From: Microdochium bolleyi
Taxonomy: Eukaryota; Ascomycota; Sordariomycetes; Xylariales; Microdochiaceae
Direction: 5' to 3'
Length of the DNA stretch: 64,000 bases
Assembly (NCBI GenBank): GCA_001566295.1
Contig: KQ964281.1
Location: forward strand, 1 to 64,000
The notes beneath the pieces were generated by a model that saw only the letters and a program-made list of their open reading frames with translations, was not told the origin of the DNA and made no database searches. Numbering within the stretch: position 1 is the first letter of the stretch; each line of letters starts with the position of its first letter. Below are positions 11,538 to 22,894 of the stretch, in pieces. Made by a program: the position numbers and the translations under genes.

Positions 11538-12931
11538 GCAGTACGCGTCAAGTCGGGACCAAAAAGTTTCTTCTTCTTTTAATGATGTAGACACCGTTCT
11601 GTATTTCAAGTTTCTTGTCTAGATACCACCACACGTTGACATTCTTCCAATGGCCATTTCGCCTTGTCAAGCAAGCCTCTTGATCTATGCACGGTGACCA
11701 TGCTCATGCTCATGCTCATGCTGTGCTCGCGGGTATGTCCTCATGACGCTATGGATGCACATCCCTGGCCAACGCGGCTCGAGGCTCCAGGATGCAGGCA
11801 CGAAACGACTCTTGACCCACGCACAAAGTCTTCTCATTTCCCGGCCCGACTCTCCAGGTCTCATCTTGCGTCACTCATTCGGAACATATTGTCGCGGTAA
11901 TCCAGCGCGCAAGCGACCCGACCACGCGCGTGATACGATTACGACCGACTTAGTATGCTGCACACGCCGCGACAAATGGCGTCCCGCCCTGGACGGGGGC
12001 AGCTCCCAGGCGAGCCAGGTGCTAACTTGTGAACGCCGTAGCGCCAGACAGGATTGCGCGCTAACCTGGCGGATACGCCGTTAGCCCTGGTGAAGGAGAT
12101 GATGCACGAGCGGGCGCGCCGAAAAATACGCAGTAACCAGGTGTGGAAGGTGGGTTGAGCGGGCTCGTATGCTCGTGGAGACGAAGCTGCCCTCCTCGAG
12201 ATCGTCCAACCAGCGTTATTCAGTCCAACCTGTACAGTGCGTCAGGTCCCATCCACTCAGACCTGGCAGGTGTCTGTCGCGGTCGCGAATAAACCGCTGC
12301 CGACGTATTGTTAATAATGTTGTGTTCCACGAAGAGACTACAAAATATTTATGAAACTTCGGATTACGACAGTGTGATCACGTCGCAAGAAGTGCATAAA
12401 GTTCAAATGAAAAGCGAATAATGAAGTTCAACTAGGCTCTAACTGATCCTGGGCCGTGTGTTGGCTATGCAGCACGTCGAAATGTAATAATCAAATGGGA
12501 AAAGCTCGGGAAAAGCCAATCAAACGAAAAAAGAAAAGTCGCTGGAAACCTGATGTGTAACGAGGAAGAGTCAATGTATACGTGCAGAAAACAGGCGAAA
12601 AAATATTCCTGATGCTTAAAGAGTCGACTGAATTTTGTTCAAGTTCGACAAAAAATTATTCTCGATGCATGACGCGGAAAGATTCATGTAGGCGAAAGCT
12701 TCCTCACATCTAGGTGCTCGGCTGTATTTATCCATGATCTTTTGAACGTTACCTGCGCACGACTTTTTGTTTCCCGTTTGAAGATCATGCACCTATTCAA
12801 ACATGTATCAACATCGCTGCAAAAACTAGAGGAGCACTTCATTGTGGACTACGTTATCTGACAATTATCTTGAGCTTTCACTCTCGATTCATTCCTCTCA
12901 TGACACAACAACTTCCGTGACCCGAGACCAT
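11538..12931. other. Intergenic region with an ATGCTC mini-repeat
   Basis: No convincing gene. The 3' flank of the rhodopsin-domain gene holds four tandem CATGCT units at 11699-11722. About 12300-12900 is AT-rich and contains nothing I can identify. It separates the tails of two genes that converge on it. Confidence 0.4.
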
Positions 12932-14887
12932 CTACTTGCACCCGACCTGTACGCTCCCAAAGTCCGCCGCCACCAGCTCCATCACGGGCGTGTACTTCTT
13001 ACCACCGCCCGCCGGGATCTGGCCCAGCATCAGCCTCGTATCACCCGCCGCAGCGCCCGGCCATCCAAGCTCCTGCCACTGTACCGGCTTGCCCCCAGTC
13101 ACCTTGCAGCTTAACACACCTGTGCTCTTGTCCACCGAGCACCCTGTCAAAGTGTCCGTCTTGTCGTCCTGCTGGCCGAGCACGAAGCGGCCCTTGTTCG
13201 GGCCTGTGCCGAGCTTGATGCTCAAGCCGTACAGCTTGAGCGTGTTGGTCTGCGAGAAGACGTAGAGCTTGCCATCGACGATGGCTGCGGTGACGCCGTC
13301 GCTGCCGGGCGGCGTCTTGGCGGAGCGCGAGTACTGGATCACCCGGGACTCCGGGTCCGCGTTGCTCACGCCGCCGATCTTGCGCGTCAGGACGCGCCAC
13401 TTGGTGCTACCAGGCTTGGCCCCCGCAGGGCGGGCGTATAGTGCGAACGTGGGGATGGACGACTGCTGGACCTCCTTGGTGACGGTCTTTGTCGCGGTCG
13501 TGGTGGTCTTGGTGTCCGTCCGGAGGGCCGTGCGGGTGAAGACGCTCGTGGCGCGGATCGAGATGGTGCTGAGCCTGGTGCTGACGACGGTGCGCGTGGT
13601 CAGCTCTTGGGCGCTCTCGAGAATGGTGATGGTCCGGAAGCTCGTGGCGACGGTAAAGTCCGACTCGGTGACGGTGTAGGCGAGCGTCTCCTGCGTGGTC
13701 GACGCGGACTCCGTGATGGTCAGCTCGCCCATGCCGCTGACCGTCGCGGGGAACAGGCACGAGCAGGCCGACGAGATAATCGAGGGCGGGATCGACTGCC
13801 CACCCTGCATTAGACAGGCCGGCGCGGCGGCGCGACCGAAGAGGGCGTCACCAGGCATATGGCGGGCCGTCATTGGTCCGGGTCCGACGTGCTTGACGAA
13901 GCCTGGGCCGTTGCCAGGGGCGATAGTACGGCGAGCTTCGATCGTGATCTCGTTGGCATTGGCGCCGCCCAGGCCGCGGCCATTGACCTTGCAGACGGTC
14001 TTGGTCAGCGTCGTGGTTGGGGTGACGACCTTGACGGTCGTGGACGTCTTGGTGATGTCCTTGGCCGTCGACGTTACGACTACCGCCGTCGTAATCTTGA
14101 CGGTGATGGTCGTGACGGACTCTGTGATGACGGACGTCTCGGTTATGTCGGTGTATTCCGTCTCGGCTGCTGACGCCGTCTGGGTGACGGTGATGGTGGA
14201 CATGTCGGTGATGATCTCGGTGACGACGTCGGGAGTCTCCGTCGACGTGACGGAGTAGACGGTGACGGGCCCGGGCTGGGCCCCAATGTAATCAGAGCAG
14301 TAGTCGCTGGCCGCCTCCGTCGACGACGTCGACGCAAAGCACGAGTTGACTGTCTCGCGGTAGATACCGACCATGCTAGATGGCGGCGTGCCACTGTTGT
14401 CACATGAATAATCGTAGGGCGCTGCCGGCAGCGATGTGTAGAATCCGCATTGCCAAGAATTGAAGAGGCTGTAATACATGATAACGATTTCAGTGTGCTG
14501 GCGCGCCGCGGGGATCTTCGGTTATAGGCCCTTGACTTACGGAAGCGTGCCGGACATGGTTGGCTGCCCTGTGACCAGCTGGAGGATGTAGGCATTGCAG
14601 TTGATGGAGTTATTGTCTCTGTAGGAGTTACAGGCGCTCTGGCAGCTGGTTTTCACTTCGGCGTCTCCCTGGTTGTTGAAGTTGGAGCTGCCGATGTAGC
14701 CTGGGAGTCCGCTCGTGATCGGACACGCCTGGCCGGCGTCGTCGTAATCAGGGTGGCGGATATATTGCCGGTCGTCCAAGCCGCAGCCAAAGACGGGCAC
14801 TGCGCCGAGGAGCAGGACTCCCACAAGCTTGTGTAGCATTGATGATGCTTGCTGTCGGGATTTACCCGTCTTGTAAGAGCTAGCCAT
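12932..14887 (-). CDS. Thr-rich secreted or wall-associated protein, unknown function
   Basis: Joins 14887-14541 and 14468-12932 give 627 residues. A basic N-terminus is followed by a hydrophobic signal (LHKLVGVLLLGAVPVFGCG). Next comes a Cys-rich module of about 150 residues, including TSCQSACNSYRDNN and NSCFAS. Two long Thr/Val/Ser tracts follow (TVTQT, TKTTTTATKTVTK type), separated by an ACLMQGG...ACSCLFP segment. The last 175 residues form a compact domain with no repeats, ending DFGSVQVGCK. The Thr tracts suggest dense O-glycosylation and a cell-wall or extracellular location. No enzyme motif is visible. A broken relative with the same order of modules lies at 19827-21286. A TATAAAT box at 15022-15028 (minus) supports the chosen start. 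MLHKL, 17 codons later, is an alternative start. Confidence 0.75.
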
Positions 14888-16967
14888 GACTGGTGATTGA
14901 GGGCTTGCGCAGGAAAAGGATGACAGGCAGCTTGGTCCGGGCTTGTGGCTGCTGATGGACGACAGCACACTTATCACTGGCACGGCAGAGAACACCTTCC
15001 AAGGGTGGAAGACCGTTCCCCATTTATAGCTTTGCCTTATGCCTCTGCATTCACATATGGCCGTCCCGTCTAGCCGATCATCGCCTTGAAAGTCACGCTT
15101 CAAGGCTCGCCTCGCTTAGAAGGCCTCTCGTCCATGATCTAGCTCTGAAGCACTCCTGGCTGCCACGCGAGATTTAGAGTTGGCGTGCATGGCGCCAGTG
15201 CGGTCCCGCCAGCCAAGCGGCGCCATTTTGGCTTTGGCTTAGGATGTTCCTGCACTAGTGGGATGGCGCCACGTGCTGCGTCGGAAGACGAGACATTGCC
15301 CAGATCGCATCGACCGTTGCGGCCGCTGGCCAGTGCAGGGCGAGCATTGCAGGCGTCGCCGCAGTCGTAGAAGGCTGTAAACTGACCTTTAAAGCGAGTA
15401 CACTGGCCGGCGGGAAGCACAGACACAGTTCGTCGAGCATTGTGAGGAATGGTTGATGATCACCGGTGAAAGCCTCGTTGGAGATGGGAAATTGGTCGTA
15501 GATTCCTGGACCTTGATTCTCCCTCCTGTGGACCTGGACATTTCCCGACAGAGGGTTAATCAGACTGCCACCGACTCTTTGGTCAAGTCTCAACTCCATG
15601 GACAGTTCACATCTTGCAGACGCAAGGAAAATCTGAGAGCTACATGATCGAATGCAAATGGTACAACTTACGGGCTCAACTCGGTCGGCTGAAATCTCGG
15701 ACCACAAAATGCTAGAAATTAAGCTTTGCACTCAAATCGTGGGTGCAACTAACAATTTCCTAGTGCAGCAACATGGACTTTAGCCACGTGCGTGATGGGC
15801 TTTTCGAAAAGTGAGACAATGGCCAATATGGCCAGATCGGGTGTGTTGGGGCGGGGCTTCTCGTCGCGACGCCTAAACGTCCCCTTTGCTCTTGGTTCAG
15901 GTCTTGGAGACATGGCTCGAACTTAGGCCTCGGGACCGCAGGCTCTAGACATTTTCCCCATTTCTCCCACGAATACCGGGCGAGAATTTCAATGTGTATG
16001 GAGCGACAAGACGTCGGATCAAAGTCAGCGAAGCAAGTTCCCCGGGCACGTTGCGAGAACACGAATTCCAGGATCCAGGTTCAGACACTCTCAGCAGCAG
16101 CAGCTCAGATGCCATTCCTCCCGGCAGAAGCTAGAACCGTCAGCGCTCGACTCGCTTCCACGATTGCTCCACCCGGATTTTGAGTCATGAATCGTGGGTG
16201 TGAATGAGCTAGGCTAAAAGACCAATGTCTACTGTGGAATGCGTGACTGTGCGCAGCAGACCCCAAAGCGGTCCTTGTCTCACCTGAATCGGTCTACGAG
16301 GCTTAGAAGAAACCGCCAACCTTTAGGCAGATCACAGTCTGAGAGTATACACGCGGCAAACCGGGCAGTAGCCGCAGCGATTAGATCCTTACTACAACGG
16401 GCTGGGGCTCAAAGCCAAGTTCATCGTGTCGGATACTGTCTCGACCAACCTTAAAATATTCAGAGCTGTCCCACGCACGTCACGCGCTGCACTACATAAT
16501 GATTTCTCAGAGAATACCCCTTTGAGATATGGTATTCGGCGCATGCACAGCGTTCCTCGCGTTCCCACAGCATTGATGTATGAGCAGAATTCCTGCAAAC
16601 CCTTACTATGCGGGAGTCTCCGTGGGGTTGCTAATTTGCCCTCTCGAAGCTAGACGTTTTCAGGTCGTCGTAATTATGTCGGTGAATGTTCTTATCGTGG
16701 CATTGTGTTCCTCATCTCTTTTGACCTACACAACTATATCTGTTCAGTGACCCGACTAGCGCTTCGGCAGCTGATAAGCCGAACCACATGCTGACAAGAT
16801 GAACCCCACATAGACATGTCAGCCGCGCCCTTGTGGGAGGAAGCATGTCATCAACATCAGCAGCCAGGGCTCGAGACCAGGAATTTTGACTTCTCTCCAC
16901 ACGACAGCCGCATAACTCAAAGCCGTTCTCAGCAGCTAAGACAGTGTCTCTGTCCCCAAGCACACTC
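14888..16967. other. Intergenic region, nothing identified
   Basis: Holds the promoter of the Thr-rich gene (TATA at 15022-15028, minus) and, at its right end, that of the acetyltransferase gene. Open frames between (for example 15139-15426 and 15255-15731 minus) have no family features or consistent splicing. Confidence 0.35.
15022..15028 (-). promoter_or_regulatory. TATA box of the Thr-rich protein gene
   Basis: TATAAAT on the minus strand, about 135 bp upstream of the proposed ATG at 14887. The spacing fits a fungal core promoter. Confidence 0.45.
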
Positions 16968-17915
16968 ATGGCGAAACGTCGGGTGGGCCTGATCCCCTGG
17001 GATCCCTCTTCGCCGGAGCACGTCCAGGAGCTCTTTCAGCAGCGCGTCCAGTGCGGGTGGAATTCGGACTACGTCGAAGGCTGGAGAACTGCGCAGGCTC
17101 TGGGGCATAAGTGCATTTATTGGATCGTGAGCCTATGATGCCGAGGACTTTGCCCCTGCTGTCGTCATGAGACCCAAGCTGATTCCTTTACGAGAAACAG
17201 ATCATCCCGGACGAAGTCCCCGAACGTGACGACCTTATTGGACAACACCTTTCTGCATACCCAAAGGTATACGTCTTCCGCCAGTATTCCATCAAGATTT
17301 ATTCGCCACGTAAAGACACTCGCTAACCTTTATCTCAGCCCGGAGTGCCTCTTCTGGACACCTGCACCTCGCTCAACGGCAAGCCCGTAACTCCCACAGG
17401 TGCTCAATTCCAGCCCGTCGGCCACATCAGCCTGGACCCGGACAATGCCAGCGCAAAAGATATTGATCTCGGCCTGCCAGCGACGGGGTGCTACTGGATC
17501 GCCACGTTTTATGTCTCGACGGTGCTGCAGAAGCAGGGCTTGGGCAGCGGCGCGATGACCGCGGTTGAGGCCATGGCTGCGCTCGAGCCGCTGTGCGCAA
17601 AAACGCTGGTGCTCGACACGCTGCTTGGGGAGGACCAGAAACGGGAGGAAATTGCGAACGCGTTCTTTGGAGGTGTCCCGAAGGTTAGTCCGATGCTGCT
17701 GTGCAGGGGGAGGACACGTCAATGCTTCGAGAAACCGAGAAAGTTGATAGCTGACATCGTGAAAAAAAAAGGTCACCAACCAGGAGTGGTACGCACGAAG
17801 AGGGTACCGCCTCATCAAGACTGTGCCGAACCACTACAAGAAACAGATGATGATGGCTATGCTCGGGCCGGACGTCGAGTCGAGCGCCGTCTTCATGCGG
17901 CGGGATGTCGCTTAG
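16968..17915 (+). CDS. GNAT-family N-acetyltransferase
   Basis: Four exons, 16968-17126, 17201-17266, 17339-17683 and 17772-17915, all joined in phase 0, give 237 residues. The GNAT core is visible: strand IATFYVSTVLQ followed by the acetyl-CoA pyrophosphate loop QKQGLGSGAM (the Q-x-x-G-x-G/A motif). The typical C-terminal strand-loop NQEWYARRGYRLIKTVPNHY comes later. GNAT enzymes transfer acetyl from acetyl-CoA to an amine. Nothing here indicates whether the acceptor is a small molecule, a peptide or a protein. The N-terminal 75 residues (RRVGLIPWDPSSPEHVQEL) are common to fungal cytosolic GNATs. An in-frame ATG at 16944 would add eight residues. There is no targeting signal. Confidence 0.82.
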
Positions 17916-18097
17916 ATGCTCTGTGCACAGCGGAGCCTGGCCGATGACCTGCAATGCCTCGTGATGTTGTTCTTCGTGGCTACAAGCGGCATATTGTATC
18001 GGCACGTGTCCATAAGTTCAATGCTGCCCAGCGGGGTTCCTGTTGCTATCCCATGTTGAATTATTTACCTATGCGCAAAATTTCTGAGATTGTGCTA

Positions 18098-19411
18098 TCA
18101 AGCTGTGTAAGCAGGAAGAGACTCCGCATCAGGCCCATCATCACCTGCCATCCCTAGCATCGGCGGGGGAGGCGGCAGGATCTCTGACTCGTCTACTAGA
18201 GGCGGATGCACTTCCACCGAAACTGACCTCCGGAACTCCTCGCGCTTCCCAGCCACGGATATCCAGCACCTGATATGAACCTTGTACGCTCGCCGAATGC
18301 ACATCGTTTTCACGGTGCTACACAGATCCTTCGTCAAAGTCTCGAGAAGCACGGTCTGTGTCCAGTCATTGCCTTTGTCGAGAGGAAGACCGAGAGAGTC
18401 GCCTCCGTCTTCATCTGCCGCAGTGCTCAAACCCGAAGCTCCTTCTGCACGCGACCCTACTGCGATCGTCTCTGCAGCGACCTGGGCTTGTTGAGACCAC
18501 CCCCCCTGCATCCAGCTCTCTTCCTGCGTACGAGCACTCACACACGCTTCGGCCGTTGCCTGTACACCGAGTAGTCGAAGCTCGGGCGTCTCGGGAGTGG
18601 TCGACCTCTCGGCGGTCTGATGGCAGCGGACAGCTACAACGAGAGGCTGGCCCTTGTGGACATGCTTTGGCGTCGTGATGACATACTCCAGAACACTCTG
18701 TGGCTTCGGCCCGGGTCGGAACATGGCGCTCGCCCGCTGTCGGAAGCCATGCGGGTCGGGCCTCATGGCCTCTGGGACGAGGCATCTATCTCGCACCACG
18801 AGCGTTCCAGAAGAAGGCGTGAACTGTGGCGGCACCGCCGTGAGCATCCGAGGCCGCTCGTACAGGACTAGCTTGAGGCCAAAAGATTGGTTCAGGGTCG
18901 AGATGGACACGTCCAGATTGGGCAGCCCGGCCTCGATCTCGATGCAGTACTGGATCAGAGCTTCGCCGCTGTCTCCGAGGCCGTCGTTGCGCATCGTCAT
19001 CGATGGTGGGAGAGGCTGGTTCGGGTCTAGGCTGTACATCTTGTCCTCGGCGTCCGAGCGCTGTTTCCATCTGCCGTCCGCCGCCCAGCGCCAGTCAGAT
19101 GGGAAGCTGATCTGGAACGGGAAGTTTTGAGTCTCCCGGGGCTGGATACGAAGCGGGCCATCGTGGATGCACCGCCGTATGGAGAACAGCGGGACGCGGG
19201 TTCGGAGAGTGCTCGCCTTGTTCGACTCGCCCATTCTGACCTTGATGCGGCCGTGAAGAGTGACGTGGATCTTGGCTGGGCCGAAGAGCTCTGTAGATTC
19301 TTTGGGCATCCATTTCACGCGAACGTGGCCCTCGACGGGATCTGCCGGTCCGCAATGTACGTGGTCAGGCTTGTGCAACACGACGGAGGGGATGACTGTG
19401 CCTAGTGTCAT
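18098..19411 (-). CDS. Arrestin-like protein
   Basis: Intronless, 437 residues. The N-terminal half has the beta-strand phrasing of fungal arrestin-like N-terminal domains: PDHVHCGPADPVEGHVRVKW, IHVTLHGRIKVRM, and IQPRETQNFPFQISFP with a PP-SM strand after it. The region around ALIQYCIEIEAG corresponds to the last strand of the arrestin-N fold. The C-terminal half (LEYVITTPKHVHKGQPLVVAVRC onward) fits an arrestin-C fold. In fungi such proteins link membrane transporters or receptors to ubiquitin ligases during endocytosis. The tail has a proline run and ends LPAYTA, a weak PY-like sequence that could meet a WW-domain ligase. The call is from fold-level resemblance. The gene is tail-to-tail with the acetyltransferase gene, 182 bp apart. 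Confidence 0.65.
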   Translation of the reverse strand: MTLGTVIPSVVLHKPDHVHCGPADPVEGHVRVKWMPKESTELFGPAKIHVTLHGRIKVRMGESNKASTLRTRVPLFSIRRCIHDGPLRIQPRETQNFPFQISFPSDWRWAADGRWKQRSDAEDKMYSLDPNQPLPPSMTMRNDGLGDSGEALIQYCIEIEAGLPNLDVSISTLNQSFGLKLVLYERPRMLTAVPPQFTPSSGTLVVRDRCLVPEAMRPDPHGFRQRASAMFRPGPKPQSVLEYVITTPKHVHKGQPLVVAVRCHQTAERSTTPETPELRLLGVQATAEACVSARTQEESWMQGGWSQQAQVAAETIAVGSRAEGASGLSTAADEDGGDSLGLPLDKGNDWTQTVLLETLTKDLCSTVKTMCIRRAYKVHIRCWISVAGKREEFRRSVSVEVHPPLVDESEILPPPPPMLGMAGDDGPDAESLPAYTA

Positions 19412-19826
19412 TGTGCGGGTTGAACAACGGAGTCGTGCTGTCTAGCGCTTGTGCTGAGTCGAGCTGCTGGGAGTGTCGTTGGAGGCATGGAAGAGGAGAA
19501 ACACCCAAGATGTGACGGAGCGTAAGTTATTCGGTGCTGGGTCACTACCTTGATGTGAGGGTGTCCATGCAGCTTTGTTTTGTGCATAAGTGAGCCTCCT
19601 TCTCAGCTGTCCAGCCGCACCCCTGACGTCACCAGGCGGAGCAGAGGAAGCTGTTGGTTGAAAGTGAATCTTACATCAGTACCCACACATACCACGACCC
19701 TCCATTCTCCTCTTCTCGCTTGCCGATCTGGGGCTTGTTGCTTTTTTTAGGTCTCTTCTCCAGCTTCGTCTTGCTCAACCAAGGGGTGAACCGTCTAATT
19801 GGGATTCCGCAAGCTGCGATGCACCT
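19412..19826. other. Intergenic region
   Basis: Upstream region of the arrestin-like gene and 3' flank of the broken Thr-rich paralogue. No gene seen. Confidence 0.4.
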
Positions 19827-21286
19827 CTAATTCGAGCCGCCAGCACACCCGAGAATCACCTTGCCAGCATCAGTAGCTAACAATGAGACCATTCTAGCGC
19901 CCTTGATAGCCTTCTCCCCCACAGCGATCAGGTACTTGTCTTGGGTCCCTGGCACCAACACCTCAGAGAACACTGCTGGCTGCCCCCCTTGCAGCCTGCA
20001 TGAGATCTCCGCGGCTGCTCCACCAGAACCGACCTGGCAACGGTACAGCTCATTTGCTGACCCGGATCCGTTCGTGCTGTCCGGCAGCTCCCCAATGACA
20101 GTGATGCCTCCCGCGGTTGTCACGAATGACACCTTGCCGTACGACTTGAGGGCCTCCTTGTCCTTCGTCACGGCAAACAGACTTCTGTCTGCGCTGAGAT
20201 GCATTGCGATACCGTCGTCCTGGGGCCGGTTTGGCTTGCTGAACATCAGCACGCGCCTGTCCTTCTTGCTCGAGTCTTTAATGATACGGCGGACCAAACT
20301 GTACTTCCCGCTACCGGTCCCTGGCACGCTGGCCTAGACCTTGAACGTCGGGATCGCGGGCCTTTGCACGCTCGTGGTGCTTGTGCGCTGGTGCGTGACG
20401 GTCCGTGTCGGGGCTCTGCTGATGGTGGGCAATGTGGTGGCCGAGGGGTAGCTCAGACACTCGCATGCGGGTTTGTAATTCCAGTCCGGGTAGTTGACGA
20501 GCTTGAGGCAGGCTGGAGGAGAAGCAGATACGGCGCGGGGCTTGATGAGCGGCCCCTCAGCGGGAGCGGCGGCGGCGGGAGGAGATTGAGAGCGACGAGG
20601 CGCGACCGTCGGTTGCAGAAACTGTGCTGGGTTGGTGGGCGCAGCGGGCTCAGGAGTGACTTCCGGCAGCTCAGCGTCCAGCCCGACAGCGATGCGGCGT
20701 TTGCCAGTGTCGTTGCAGGCGCTCTGGGTCGTGGTTGAGATTGCCGTCACCGTCACCACAGGTAAGACTGTGGCTGTATACTTGAAGGACGTGAGAAGAT
20801 CGGGCTTGCCGAGAGCATAGCAGCAGAACCGTAGAGCGTCCTTGAGGGACTCCGAGAAGCAAGACTTTGTGTCGTCGCGGTAGCCGGCGTAAAGCTGCAT
20901 GGGAATGACCTCTTTGCTCGTGGTACAGGCCCGCGGCGGCGGCAGAGTGGTGTTCGAGAGGAAGCAGTCGACGCTGTAGCTTATGTACATGCCCGAAGTG
21001 GCCGTGGCGACAAAGCCTTTGCACGTGGAGCCGAGATAATCGCAACGCTCCTGGCACAGGGTGCTGACAGCCAGCGAGTTCATCCCACCCAGGACGCGTA
21101 GTACCCGCTGGCTTGGCACCAGTTGACGCTGGCGCCGACAGGAGCATTGGCAGCATTGGAGTACCACGAGGTGGGCTCGATGCTGTATGCCGTGGATGAG
21201 ATGAGCGTAGGCATGGCCGTGTGCTCGAAGAGTTGCCTGGCTGATGAAAGAGAAAAAAACAACTTGCCGGATGGCGATCCTCTCAA
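19827..21286 (-). pseudogene. Broken paralogue of the Thr-rich secreted protein
   Basis: The modules match, in order, those of the gene at 12932-14887: a Cys-rich N-terminal part (STLCQERCDYLGSTCKGF, then SCFSESLKDALRFCCY), a Thr-rich link with PACL...ACECLSYP, then IPTF and a C-terminal domain (YSLVRRIIKD ... ISCRLQGGQPAVFSEVL ... GCAGGSN). Two lesions interrupt it. A TAG at 20334-20336 lies in frame, just after IPTFKV, with the same frame open on both sides down to 19827. Near 21080 the reading changes frame between SGYYASWVG and MNSLAVSTLCQ. A 41-nt intron could mend the second point, but the paralogue keeps the residues that intron would remove, so a one-base indel fits better. No good signal peptide is visible upstream. 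Sequencing error at either site cannot be excluded. Confidence 0.65.
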
Positions 21287-21289
21287 AAG

Positions 21290-22894
21290 GGTCAGGAGGG
21301 CTGCTGCTTAGGGCCACCTATCATAGGTCTTTATCATACCTCTTCTTCTCGTCTTTCTAGCCCGACTTGGGTCCAATGAACCGTGTATCGCTATTCGCAG
21401 TCACGTCAGCGGTCTCCAGACTGTCCATCTCGTCCCAGCTCGCGACCTGTATTCCGTCAAAGTTTGCTGATGCACACATGGTCAAGCAAAAGCTGGTCCG
21501 CAGTCTGCTAAGAATGTCCGTTGAAATCGTGGTCAATTTGCCTGCTACTTGTGGACCGTTTTAAGCATGGCAATGTCTCACTATAGTGAGACAGGTGCGG
21601 CGCGCCCATCACTCAGCAACGCTCCCATTGCCCCCCGCCGCACGTGGTTAGATGGCCAGTGAGTCTGGAACCAAAACAGGGTTCGGTCGTAGAAGTTAAG
21701 GTCGGGTGCTTCTCGACCTCGCGTGTCAGTCAGTCTCATCGTGGCGCCTGCCATATTGAGCCTAGCTACAGAGTCGAGTGAGTCGAGCAATGGCAGGTGA
21801 GTATGTTACGCTTTATAGAAGCCCTTATGAAATGTTGACGGCTGCCCGCGGTTTGCGGTTTAGTGTCGCCCATGTCAGTCGTGGTGCCAATCAGGCGGCC
21901 TTCAATGCTGGTCATATGACTCCAGGCCAACGTAAAGCAAGAGACAACGCTATAGTAAAGTTGCTTCCAACTATTCATTTTGAGGTCGCAATAATTCAAG
22001 AAATCGGACCCAGCACGACCGCCATGTTTATTCTTCAAAAATAGTAGTCTAGAGCACAAAAGTATCGCTGGATGCTTACCAGGAACATCCTACCTCCTCA
22101 CACTCCTGCGTATAGCACATTACTGGAAAGCCGCAACTCGTCCCGTGGACTGATCTCCGCACCGCACAGCGCTTCCCCTGGCCGTCAAAGAAGCAATGCA
22201 ACCTGGCCTGGCCGGTATCGAGACACACGTCTCGAGGCAGTCCCGGAGCTGCAGAACCATCCCATCCCCTGTGGCGAGCGAGGCGAGGCCTATGAGGACA
22301 AGGGGACGGGATGCAGAGGGGATGCATTGTGCTGGCAAATATATCTTTCTTTGTCAGATGGGGTTGCGCGATCGTCGCATTTGAAACCAAATATTTATAA
22401 AATAGTGGTCTTTTACTAGTAATATTTTCTTGGATCTTGCCCGAGTCGAGCGTACAACATAAGGAGGAAAGAGGCCAACTCACGAAAGTACTGAACCTCT
22501 CGGACTGGTCTCATAGTCGTGGTGTTGATGGGTGGTGCTGTGTGCTGTCGGGGTGAGGAGGCGGACGGTGAGATACAATACAGAGACATCAGTTTGAGTA
22601 GCCTCAACCGAGTACCTCAAGATATTCACGCCGCTGCCCTTCGACTATTGGTTCCTAGACTGTCAGATATGAACATGACGGATTTGTTATTGCTTACAAT
22701 CGAAACCACATTACGGTGGAGATGATGCTTCTGCGCAATGGAGTGTGAGTAGACGGCGAATACGACAACCCCTGACACCCCCAATAACAACCCAGGCCTC
22801 AGATCACGAGGAGACCAGGACAACAGACATTGAAATAGATCTGACCATAGTACCTCCAAGGAAAAGATGGCGTTTCCGAGTGTATCACCTTCAG
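21290..22894. other. Intergenic region with a 20-bp perfect palindrome
   Basis: No convincing gene. A perfect inverted repeat sits at 21574-21593. About 21950-22450 is AT-leaning with short open frames only. Confidence 0.4.
21574..21593. repeat. Perfect 20-bp palindrome
   Basis: TGTCTCACTATAGTGAGACA reads identically on both strands, with a TA dinucleotide at its centre. It could be a binding site for a dimeric regulator or a transposon footprint. Nothing nearby decides between these. Confidence 0.6.

Noticed and set aside
15139..15731. Overlapping minus-strand frames upstream of the Thr-rich gene
   Set aside because: They cannot be joined into a sensible protein and overlap the probable promoter region.
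20328..20345. Intron to remove the TAG in the Thr-rich paralogue
   Set aside because: The only GT-AG pair nearby would be about 19 nt, too short for splicing.
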